NCBI GenBank assembly: GCA_017475805.1
Contig: JAFVEW010000237.1
Coordinates: forward strand, 1 to 9,070
DNA from: Synergistaceae bacterium
Lineage (GTDB): Bacteria > Synergistota > Synergistia > Synergistales > Aminobacteriaceae
Direction of reading: 5' to 3'
DNA length: 9,070 nucleotides
A program made the position numbers and the translations under genes. Under the pieces are notes generated by a model. That model was not told the origin of the DNA. It did no database searches and worked only from the letters and a program-made list of their open reading frames with translations. Shown in pieces: positions 1-6,002 of this stretch; the stretch's first letter is position 1, and the number at the start of each line of letters is the position of its first letter.

Positions 1-2436
1 AAAAATGTAACAATAGCTGCTACAGCGGGTACAGCTGGATTAGGCGTTGCTGGTTTAGTCACGTGGACTGTAAAAAAAAACGACGAAGACCTAATCGTTA
101 ACCAGCAAAGTTTGGCTGATACCTACATAGCTTATGACATTAGTGCGCTTTCAAGCATGAGTGCCGGAATGTACCCCGTTATAATCGAGGCTACTTCCGG
201 TGATTTTACTCAGAAGGCTACTGTTAACGTTACTGTAAAGGACAGTAGCGGCGGTGGTGATCAACCTGACGATCCAACACCTACCCCACCGACGACTTAT
301 GATTTTAGTATCTCGCCAAATACCAACAGCCTTGTCGTAAATAAGGGCGGCGATGCCAGAACGGTAACAATTACGGTCAGCGGTACACCCAGCGGCGATT
401 TGACTTGGGACAATCATCAAATTTCGGGTTTATCGATTGAGTTCACAAACAAAAGCAACTCAGGAGCAACCGTGAGTGTAAAAGCCGACAGCTCGTCTTC
501 TGTTGAAAACGCAACAGTAACCATCGAAGCGACTGACGCGGCCGGAACAACCGAGCCGACAACGTTCAAGGTCAGAGTTTCAGGAGGTTCTGGCGGCTCG
601 AGCGAGCCTGACCCTATAGATACGGACGATTATGAAAGCCGTATCTCTTCAATCTCGTCAACAATTAAAAGTTACTTTGAAAATTCCGCCGGATATGGCG
701 TCGGCGTACTTGCTGACTCAGAAGAGAATTTCTCATCAGATGGAGTGAGTATTGCTAAAGACTCTGACGTTGATTTTGAAGCTTTTGAAGAACTTGATCC
801 TCCTGAAACGCCGGTAGCAGCTTTGCCGGAAATTTTAGAGGACGCGTTGACTGAGTCTAAAATCTACGTTTTCAAGAGCATGAATGGAGTTTCAATCTCT
901 GACACTATTACAGACCTTATCAACGAAAAACAGTTACTCGAAGGCGAAGAGATTTTCGTTCACATGATCCCTGATGGAGAATTAGCGTCAAGCGCAGATT
1001 ACGGAATTTTCCTCGACGACGACGGCAACGAAATCACGACAGCTTTGACAAGTTATCCTTCAGGATTTAACATCGCAGCGTATCTCGAAGAAGAAACGAG
1101 CTATTTGCCCGTAATTTCAAAGTATAAACTTTCGTTTGACGTCGTTGAAGGTACGAATCTGACCCTCCCTGCCGGTGCAACAAGAACTTTGCACTTCGTC
1201 GCTAATAAAGACGTGCACGGCTGGAGTGCCTCAATAGACGAGGAAGAAGCTATCGAGTTCCCGTCGGCTATGGTTACTCAAGGCAACACCGCGAGCATTC
1301 CTATTCAAGCTGACGCTGACGCCGAGCTTGGTGATTATGGCGTTACGATAATCGCTGAAGACGTTGACGGAACTGAAGCCGAATTAAATATCACCGTAAC
1401 GGTTACTGCTCCTGTTCATACGTTAACGCTCTCGGCTGACGCTTCATACATAAGTCTCACTCGCGGCGGTGTTTCTAAGAACGTAACGATAACGGCGAGC
1501 GGTGATATTGACACAAGTAAGTTGAGCTGGTCGGTTAAAAATAACGGAGGCTTAATCGTCAGAGATTCTGGAATCTCGAGCAGCACGAGACACACGTATT
1601 CAATCGGTGCATCTTCGGACGCGACTATAGGCTCTCATACAGTCGTTATCGAAGTTTCTGACGATGTCAACGTCAAGACCGTAAGCATTACTGCTAACGT
1701 CACTTCTTCCGGCGGCGGAACAAGTGATGATCGTAAACAAGATTTTATAGATAACCGCTCTGATATACCCGTAGGACTTTTAGAACCGGTTAATGAAAGC
1801 GTCATAAGTTCCAGCAGTTTCTTGAATGCGATAAAGAGCATTTTAGCGTCTGCCTATGACGTCGCTTCTCTTGACATCAGTGCTTTCTCTTCTACGAGGC
1901 GCACTGCCGCTCAAGTTACAGAGAGCTTTGAGGATGAAGGCGAAGAAATTGTTTTAGCCTTGCCGCTCTTAGAGAAAGGTACGATTGAAGAAGCAAAAGT
2001 TTACGTTTTTGTCGTCGATATACGAGATAAACTCGCAGAAGCTATGAATGCTAACGTCATTAATTACAATTCGCCGTTATACGTTCGCGCTACGAAGTTG
2101 AACGTCAAGAGTGGAGATGTTGATAGTGATGACGTATCCGAGGTCGTTTCACTAGCTGATGCAGAAGATAGAGGAGTTTTCCTTGACGATGATGGTAATG
2201 AACTCACTACTGCACAAGAAATAACCAGGGCTAAAGACAATGGCAAGAATGTCAATGTCGCGGTATATCTTGAACCTGACACTGATTATTCAATCGTCAT
2301 AACAACAGACGCGGACAATGGCGGCGTTATAGGTCCGTCTGGAGCAGGCTGTATCGCAGGCTCGACGCTTGGCTTGATAGCTATGTCGCTTTCTTCAGGT
2401 ATTTTCCATATTCGCAAAAAAACTAAAAGAAAATAG
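1..2436 (+). CDS. Large repetitive secreted protein with Ig-like repeats and Synerg-CTERM tail, 5' end missing
   Basis: This is the C-terminal 811 residues of a surface or secreted protein. The frame is open back to base 1. The first visible residues already lie inside an Ig-like repeat (NVTI, then WTVKKNDEDLIV) matching a later one (NVTI, then WSVKNNGGLIV), so the true start is upstream and the TTG at 112 is internal. Visible order: partial Ig-like repeat (1-243), Pro/Gly/Asp linker (244-294), Ig-like repeat (about 301-580), Gly/Ser linker, module B1 (about 616-1125), two Ig-like repeats (1126-1419 and 1420-1704), SSGGG linker, module B2 (about 1732-2310) and a Synerg-CTERM tail (2311-2433). 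B1 and B2 share FLDDDGNE followed by a VAxYLE-like strand. The Ig-like repeats suggest adhesion or a structural role outside the cell, but the ligand is unknown. No catalytic motif is visible. The gene converges on the ABC operon. Confidence 0.88.
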   Translation, partial: KNVTIAATAGTAGLGVAGLVTWTVKKNDEDLIVNQQSLADTYIAYDISALSSMSAGMYPVIIEATSGDFTQKATVNVTVKDSSGGGDQPDDPTPTPPTTYDFSISPNTNSLVVNKGGDARTVTITVSGTPSGDLTWDNHQISGLSIEFTNKSNSGATVSVKADSSSSVENATVTIEATDAAGTTEPTTFKVRVSGGSGGSSEPDPIDTDDYESRISSISSTIKSYFENSAGYGVGVLADSEENFSSDGVSIAKDSDVDFEAFEELDPPETPVAALPEILEDALTESKIYVFKSMNGVSISDTITDLINEKQLLEGEEIFVHMIPDGELASSADYGIFLDDDGNEITTALTSYPSGFNIAAYLEEETSYLPVISKYKLSFDVVEGTNLTLPAGATRTLHFVANKDVHGWSASIDEEEAIEFPSAMVTQGNTASIPIQADADAELGDYGVTIIAEDVDGTEAELNITVTVTAPVHTLTLSADASYISLTRGGVSKNVTITASGDIDTSKLSWSVKNNGGLIVRDSGISSSTRHTYSIGASSDATIGSHTVVIEVSDDVNVKTVSITANVTSSGGGTSDDRKQDFIDNRSDIPVGLLEPVNESVISSSSFLNAIKSILASAYDVASLDISAFSSTRRTAAQVTESFEDEGEEIVLALPLLEKGTIEEAKVYVFVVDIRDKLAEAMNANVINYNSPLYVRATKLNVKSGDVDSDDVSEVVSLADAEDRGVFLDDDGNELTTAQEITRAKDNGKNVNVAVYLEPDTDYSIVITTDADNGGVIGPSGAGCIAGSTLGLIAMSLSSGIFHIRKKTKRK
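2311..2433 (+). other. Synerg-CTERM-type sorting tail (encoded), variant form
   Basis: This part of the reading frame encodes a Gly-rich turn with one Cys (GPSGAGCIAG, Cys codon at 2350-2352), a hydrophobic helix of about 17 residues and the basic end RKKTKRK. The order Gly-rich plus Cys, transmembrane helix, basic tail is that of the Synerg-CTERM signal, thought to direct cleavage and surface anchoring. The residue after the Cys is Ile, where the other protein in this window has Asn, so this copy deviates from the GGGCNAG form. No candidate processing protease lies in the window. Confidence 0.7.
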
Positions 2437-2458
2437 CCTTTAACTTTCAATAAAAATT

Positions 2459-2494
2459 AAATCCCGGTAGGAGATTTCCAAGCCGGGATTTTTT
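2459..2494. terminator. Bidirectional rho-independent terminator between convergent genes
   Basis: A perfect 9-bp stem, AAATCCCGG (2459-2467) with CCGGGATTT (2483-2491), closes a 15-nt loop. On the + strand the stem runs into six T (2489-2494). On the - strand it is followed by TTAATTTTTAT. It lies 22 bp after the stop of the + strand surface protein and 21 bp after the stop of the - strand ATPase gene, so it can end both transcripts. Confidence 0.88.
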
Positions 2495-2515
2495 ATATGC
2501 AAAAAATTTTTTATT

Positions 2516-3265
2516 TTAACGATGTAAAACTTTGGAAAGAAATTCTTTTGTTCGAGGCTGCTTAGGATTGTCAAAAACTTCGTCAGGTGTGCCTTCTTCG
2601 CTGATAACTCCGCCGTCAATGAATAAAACTCTGTCGGCAATTTTATGAGCAAATCCCATTTCGTGAGTAACGAGATACATCGTCATTCCTGAGTCAGCTA
2701 ATTCTTTCATGACGTCAAGAACTTCACCGATCATTTCAGGGTCTAATGCGCTCGTAGGCTCGTCGAACAATAAAACTTCAGGATTCATTGCCATAGCACG
2801 GGCGATCGCTACTCTTTGCTTCTGACCGCCTGAAAGTCTGTCCGGCCATTCGTCAATTTTGTCAGCAAGTCCGACACGGGCTAAAAGTTCTTGAGCTTTT
2901 GCTTCGGCTTCTTCCTGTGTCATGATTTTTAACTGAACGGGCGAGAGCGTCAGATTTTTTCTTACTGTTAGATGCGGGAACAAATAAAAATGTTGAAAGA
3001 CCATTCCCATTTTTCGCCGGACGAGATTAATATCGCAGGTCGGTGATGTGGTATTTTCGCCATTGAAAATTATCTCGCCGCTCGTAGGCTCTTCCATGCG
3101 GTTTAAGCAGCGCAGGAACGTGCTTTTTCCTGAACCTGACGGGCCGATGACAGCGATTTTTTCGCCTTTATTAATTGATGTTGAAATGCCGTTAAGAACG
3201 TTTAATTTCGTACCGTCTTGACGTATAAAAGTTTTATGAAGGTCTTTAACTTCGATAACTGCCAT
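2516..3265 (-). CDS. glnQ: Polar amino acid ABC transporter, ATP-binding protein (GlnQ/HisP family)
   Basis: This 249-residue cytoplasmic ATPase powers amino-acid import with the permease encoded just upstream. All nucleotide-binding motifs are intact: Walker [10 protein letters not shown] (41-49), Q-loop Gln91 in [14 protein letters not shown], signature LSGGQKQR (144-151), Walker B VLLFDE with catalytic Glu169, D-loop SALD (172-175) and switch His201 in THEMGFA. The LFPHLTV context and the length are typical of the polar amino-acid (PAAT) subfamily. The start is an ATG preceded by a strong GGGAGG about 9 bases upstream. The gap to the permease stop is 15 bp, so the two genes are cotranscribed. 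It is the last gene of the operon, ending before the terminator at 2459-2494. The symbol denotes the family; the actual substrate cannot be read from this subunit. Confidence 0.95.
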   Translation of the reverse strand: MAVIEVKDLHKTFIRQDGTKLNVLNGISTSINKGEKIAVIGPSGSGKSTFLRCLNRMEEPTSGEIIFNGENTTSPTCDINLVRRKMGMVFQHFYLFPHLTVRKNLTLSPVQLKIMTQEEAEAKAQELLARVGLADKIDEWPDRLSGGQKQRVAIARAMAMNPEVLLFDEPTSALDPEMIGEVLDVMKELADSGMTMYLVTHEMGFAHKIADRVLFIDGGVISEEGTPDEVFDNPKQPRTKEFLSKVLHR

Positions 3266-3280
3266 TTTTGAATCCCTCCC

Positions 3281-4093
3281 TTAACGGCGGCCGCGACTCA
3301 GCCATTCTTCTAACTTGCGGACGACATACGTCAAGAACAGCACGATAATCAAGTAAATAATCGCGACCATTACTAACGGCTGTGAATGTTCGAGCGTCAA
3401 AGCCTGAATATTTTGTCCGGCTCTCGTCAAGTCATCAATGCCGATATAGCCAGCGACTGAAGTTTCTTTTAACATTGCTATAAACTCATTGAAAAGCATC
3501 GGAATAACGTTTCTCAAAGCCTGAGGCAAAACTACAAACCTCATCGACTCACCGTAAGACAAGCCAAGAGAGCGAGCTGCTTCCATTTGTCCGGGATCGA
3601 TTGATTCAATGCCGCCTCTAAAAATTTCAGCGACATAGGCTCCTGAATTTAAGCCGAACGCAAGAATCGCTATATATTGAGTGTTCAGATTTCGAGCCGA
3701 AGCAAAAATCGTGAAGTTCCAGATTAAAAGCTGTACCATCGCGGGCGTGCCTCTAAGAACAGTTATATAAGTGTTCGCTAATTTATTAAGAAGAGGAATT
3801 TTAGCTCCGCCTTTGTAAGCCACTCGAATGACGCTGAGAATTAATCCCATTGCAAGGCCTATTAAAGTCGCTCCCGAAGTCATAAAGAGAGTAGCTTTGA
3901 GACCGTCAACGAGCATCATATATCTTTTATCTTTTATGAAATTCTGATAAAAACGCCTGTTGAAATCCTGCCACGCTGCCGCCGTGAAAAATCCTGAACT
4001 ATACAATAAATAAAGCAGGAAGAGGGCGAACACTCCTAAAACTATATCGCCTCTGCCTGCTCCGTCGCGCTTATTAAAAATATTATTTCTCAT
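3281..4093 (-). CDS. Polar amino acid ABC transporter, permease (HisM/GlnP family)
   Basis: This 270-residue inner-membrane subunit forms the translocation channel, probably as a homodimer because only one permease gene is present. The cytoplasmic EAA coupling motif that docks on the ATPase is clear: EAARSLGLSYGESMRFVVLP begins at residue 171 and continues QALRNVIP. The family-typical TVLRGTP (111-117) is also present. Hydrophobic segments lie at about 17-34, 62-90, 109-131, 138-157, 199-218 and 239-259. That is the five-helix core plus an extra N-terminal helix and a charged loop of about 25 residues. The ATG lies inside the last codons of the binding-protein gene (11-bp overlap) and has no strong ribosome binding site of its own, so translation is probably coupled to that gene. 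The protein ends in a basic stretch, LSRGRR. Confidence 0.93.
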   Translation of the reverse strand: MRNNIFNKRDGAGRGDIVLGVFALFLLYLLYSSGFFTAAAWQDFNRRFYQNFIKDKRYMMLVDGLKATLFMTSGATLIGLAMGLILSVIRVAYKGGAKIPLLNKLANTYITVLRGTPAMVQLLIWNFTIFASARNLNTQYIAILAFGLNSGAYVAEIFRGGIESIDPGQMEAARSLGLSYGESMRFVVLPQALRNVIPMLFNEFIAMLKETSVAGYIGIDDLTRAGQNIQALTLEHSQPLVMVAIIYLIIVLFLTYVVRKLEEWLSRGRR

Positions 4094-4898
4094 AGTCGTC
4101 TGCTCTGACTAAAGCAATTTGTTTTGCGCTCACGTAATTATCAGAAAAATCCATGTTCTCTTTTCGTTCTTCGGTTACGGTCATGCCGGCGCAAATCATG
4201 TCGACTTTATTCGTGGAAACGGCCATAGGAAGAGCGTCAAAATTCATGTTCTCGATGACTAATTCTCTATCTAATTTCTTGGCGATTAAAGCGCACATTT
4301 CGATATCAATTCCGATATAGCCTGAGCCGACTTTTAATTCATAAGGAGCAAAGCCTGCTTCAGTTCCTACAACGAGAGTGCCGCCTTTCGCGCCTTTATT
4401 AAAGTCTATATCTTCGGGTTTGATTGAAGACGAGTCGCCGTCTAAAAATGCCGTGTAATATTTATCAATAATTTTATCAAGAGTTCCGTCTGCTTTGAGT
4501 TCTTCGAGGGCTTTATTAACGGCCTCAACAAGTTCCGTATTGCCCTTTCTAAAACCAATCGCGTAACTTTCTTCCGAAAGGACTTCGTCCATGATCGCAA
4601 GACCTTCGACTTCACTAAGGAATCTACGCGCAGGCATTTCGTCCATGACAATAGCCCTGATTTTGCCCTGACGGAGTGCCGCGACCGCGTCGACGTATTT
4701 TTCGTAAGTCGTGAGTAAAAGACTTTTATTCTCGCCTAATAAATCTTCAGCGATATACTGGCCTGTCGTACCGCGCTGTGCTGCAAGTTTCTGAGTTTTG
4801 AGGTCGTCAACTGTCTTGAGCTTAGGCTCATCCGCAAAAGAACTCACGCAAAACGCAAAAATAAATAGAACTGTAATAGCTGCTAAAAATTTTTTCAT
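4083..4898 (-). CDS. Amino acid ABC transporter substrate-binding protein with circularly permuted SBP_bac_3 fold
   Basis: This 271-residue periplasmic protein should bind a polar amino acid and deliver it to the permease encoded next. Residues 1-22 form a signal peptide (MKKF start, hydrophobic core, likely cut after SFA). The rest resembles GlnH/HisJ proteins with the halves exchanged. Residues about 27-148 correspond to the usual second half (TVDDLK, RGTTGQ at 42-47, MDEMPA at 85-90, ADGTLDKIIDKYY). Residues 150-173 are a polar linker. Residues 174-271 correspond to the usual first half (LVVGTEAGFAPYE, FDALPMAV, GMTVTEER, MDFSDNY). Arg245 and Asp86 match the family residues that hold the ligand carboxylate and amine. 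The frame is continuous and no second copy lies nearby. Ribosome binding site AGGAGG (4913-4918) lies 14 bases before the ATG, which is long; an in-frame TAA just upstream rules out a nearby earlier start. Confidence 0.93.
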   Translation of the reverse strand: MKKFLAAITVLFIFAFCVSSFADEPKLKTVDDLKTQKLAAQRGTTGQYIAEDLLGENKSLLLTTYEKYVDAVAALRQGKIRAIVMDEMPARRFLSEVEGLAIMDEVLSEESYAIGFRKGNTELVEAVNKALEELKADGTLDKIIDKYYTAFLDGDSSSIKPEDIDFNKGAKGGTLVVGTEAGFAPYELKVGSGYIGIDIEMCALIAKKLDRELVIENMNFDALPMAVSTNKVDMICAGMTVTEERKENMDFSDNYVSAKQIALVRADDYEK

Positions 4899-4957
4899 GA
4901 TAAAAGATTAAACCTCCTGAAAAAAAATTAATTTCTCTCGAAATTTGTGAACAATTA

Positions 4958-4963
4958 ATTATA
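4958..4963 (-). promoter_or_regulatory. Probable -10 element of the ABC transporter operon
   Basis: Read on the - strand this is a perfect TATAAT in an AT-rich stretch, placing the transcript start about 50 bases before the binding-protein ATG. I see no good -35 hexamer at 16-18 bp. Two copies of AATTGTT (- strand; 4965-4971 and 4950-4956) flank the -10 exactly 15 bp apart and could be a repressor or activator site. The remainder of 4899-5084 has no gene. Confidence 0.4.
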
Positions 4964-5038
4964 TAACAATTACCCTTAAAAATGGCCATAAAAAACGATG
5001 AACAAAACATTTTTTAATCAAACCCAAAACACGAATAA

Positions 5039-5061
5039 CCCCGCACCTCAATGGTACGGGG
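5039..5061 (-). terminator. Probable terminator of the hsp20 gene
   Basis: Read on the - strand, CCCCG then ACC pairs with GGT then CGGGG, with one mismatch and a 5-nt loop, about 24 bases after the hsp20 stop codon. The sequence after it (TTATTCGTGTTTT) is T-rich but not a clean T-run, so termination may be incomplete and allow some read-through towards the ABC operon. Confidence 0.5.
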
Positions 5062-5084
5062 ACTAAATGCTTTTTCATTTATCC

Positions 5085-5540
5085 TTATGCTTCTGAAGTG
5101 ATGCTGACTTTTTTGTGAGCTTTATCCTGAGATTTTTCTGCAACTTCGACGGTTAAAACGCCGTTCTTGAAATTAGCCTTTGCGCTCTCGGGGTCAGCTT
5201 CTGCAGGGAACGAAATAACTCTTTCGACCTTGCCCCAGCTTCGCTCGCTCCTGAAGTAGTTTTTATCTTCGCCGCCCTCTTTAGTTTCAGATTTCTTTTC
5301 TGCTGAAAGCGTGAGCCTGTCAGAATAGACATGAAGGTCAACATCGTTGGGAGCGATTCCTGGAAGTTCGGCTTCAACGAAAATTTTTCCGTCTTTTCGG
5401 TATAAATCAACTTTTGCTCCGAAACTTGCGAATCCTTTTTCAAAAAACGGTTCTGTGATTCCCCAGCCTATTCTGTCAAACATGTCCATAGGGTCTTCCA
5501 TCATTCTTCTCATCATCGGATAAAAATTATCTCTTGCCAT
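5085..5540 (-). CDS. hsp20: Small heat shock protein, Hsp20/alpha-crystallin family
   Basis: This 151-residue ATP-independent cytoplasmic chaperone holds unfolding proteins and forms oligomers. A Met/Phe/Arg-rich N-terminal arm (about 1-40) precedes the alpha-crystallin domain (about 42-134), which begins VDLYRKDGKIFVEAELPG and contains the family signature ANFKNGVLTVEV (122-133). The C-terminal tail holds the VSI (145-147) form of the I-x-I motif that docks on a neighbouring subunit. Length and order are normal for the family. I chose the ATG at 5540-5538 because GGAGA lies 9 bases upstream. The TTG nine bases earlier would sit directly against this ribosome binding site. The gene appears monocistronic, with its own promoter at 5609-5635 and a terminator at 5039-5061. 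Confidence 0.95.
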   Translation of the reverse strand: MARDNFYPMMRRMMEDPMDMFDRIGWGITEPFFEKGFASFGAKVDLYRKDGKIFVEAELPGIAPNDVDLHVYSDRLTLSAEKKSETKEGGEDKNYFRSERSWGKVERVISFPAEADPESAKANFKNGVLTVEVAEKSQDKAHKKVSITSEA

Positions 5541-5581
5541 TTTTAACAATCTCCTTTTAACTTTTAACTTTCAATTTCTGC

Positions 5582-5600
5582 TTGTGATTTTCTCTCACAA
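5582..5600. promoter_or_regulatory. Operator-like dyad at the hsp20 transcript start
   Basis: TTGTGA (5582-5587) and TCACAA (5595-5600) form a perfect 6-bp inverted repeat with a 7-bp spacer. It lies immediately after the predicted -10 box, across the expected transcript start of hsp20, a usual place for a repressor to bind. It is not the CIRCE element bound by HrcA. The binding protein is unknown. Confidence 0.4.
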
Positions 5601-5608
5601 CGGTGCAA

Positions 5609-5635
5609 ATTATAACTCTGACCTTTATAAATCAA
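5609..5635 (-). promoter_or_regulatory. Probable sigma-70-type promoter of hsp20
   Basis: On the - strand a perfect TATAAT (5614-5609) lies 15 bp after TTGATT (5635-5630). Shifting the -35 by one base gives TTTGAT with 16 bp. The predicted start near 5602 gives a leader of about 60 bases that includes AAAGTTAAAAGTTAAAAGGAG just before the ATG. The short spacer makes this a moderate-strength call. Confidence 0.45.
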
Positions 5636-5691
5636 ATCCGAAAATTTGACTAACATTTACTAATAACTTTTACTGACGTTATAAAAAATTA

Positions 5692-5892
5692 GGAATTAGG
5701 AGTGAGGAATGTAGTTTTCTTCTCAAAATCTAATCTTAACGGAGATAAATTAGTCGCCCGAAACAAGAAAACTTTTCACTTCCTACTTGCAAAAAGAAAA
5801 CTTAATTAAATGCCATTCAGGCATTTAATCCTACATGCCGCATTTTGATTGTTGTGAAACCTTCGCCGTTTTTTCACTCCTAACTCCTCACT
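5692..5892. repeat. Intergenic cluster of degenerate purine-rich repeats in both orientations
   Basis: GGAATTAGGAGTGA (5692-5705) recurs inverted as TCACTCCTAACTCC (5874-5887), with 13 of 14 bases matching. A shorter relative, TTCACTTCCTACTT, lies at 5775-5788. AAGAAAACT occurs at 5765-5773 and within 5791-5802 and 5893-5904, and inverted at 5713-5721. The unit resembles the short AG-rich heptamer-like intergenic repeats (GAGTTAG/GAGTGAG) known from other bacteria. I see no coding sequence in 5541-6002. No clear target-site duplication is visible, so a mobile origin is only possible. Confidence 0.5.
5791..5829 (-). terminator. Second terminator-like hairpin with T-rich tail
   Basis: ATTAAATGCC (5805-5814) and GGCATTTAAT (5820-5829) make a perfect 10-bp stem with a 5-nt loop. 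On the - strand it is followed by TAAGTTTTCTTTTT (5804-5791), nearly the same tail as that after the hairpin at 5904-5930. It may be a back-up terminator for the long surface-protein transcript. The stem is AT-rich and therefore weaker than the upstream one. Confidence 0.5.
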
Positions 5893-5930
5893 AAAAAGAA
5901 AACTCCCTGCCTCATGCCGCGAGACAGGGA
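5890..5930 (-). terminator. Rho-independent terminator of the 938-residue surface protein gene
   Basis: On the - strand, TCCCTG then CTC pairs with GAG then CAGGGA, with one internal mismatch (arms 5921-5930 and 5904-5913) and a 7-nt loop. It is followed by AGTTTTCTTTTT. It lies about 72 bases after the stop codon of the surface-protein gene, and no other - strand gene could use it. Confidence 0.8.
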
Positions 5931-6002
5931 ATTTCTTCATTAGGTTGGTTTTGTTTTATAGATAACGCCGTTACTTAACGTAGCGTCGTTCGCTGAATTT
6001 AA

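Noticed and set aside
112..114. TTG at 112 as the start of the left-hand surface protein
   Set aside because: It has no ribosome binding site, the frame is open to base 1, and the residues before it belong to an Ig-like repeat that matches a later complete one. It is an internal Leu codon.
4083..4898. Binding protein as a frameshifted or truncated pseudogene
   Set aside because: Both halves are complete, in one frame, with motifs conserved and a normal length for the family. Only the order differs.
4442..5010. Short - strand frames overlapping the binding-protein gene (4442-4651) and its leader (4828-5010)
   Set aside because: The first is an out-of-frame shadow of the binding protein. The second runs through the promoter and leader and has no domain.
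5541..5549. TTG at 5549-5547 as the start of hsp20
   Set aside because: It directly abuts the ribosome binding site GGAGA. The ATG at 5540-5538 has the correct 9-base spacing.
5541..5640. CIRCE/HrcA site or RNA thermometer upstream of hsp20
   Set aside because: No TTAGCACTC-N9-GAGTGCTAA is present, and I found no segment in the leader that pairs with the ribosome binding site.
5692..5930. CRISPR array in the repeat-rich intergenic region
   Set aside because: The repeats are short, degenerate, irregularly spaced and in both orientations, with no equal-length spacers and no cas genes.
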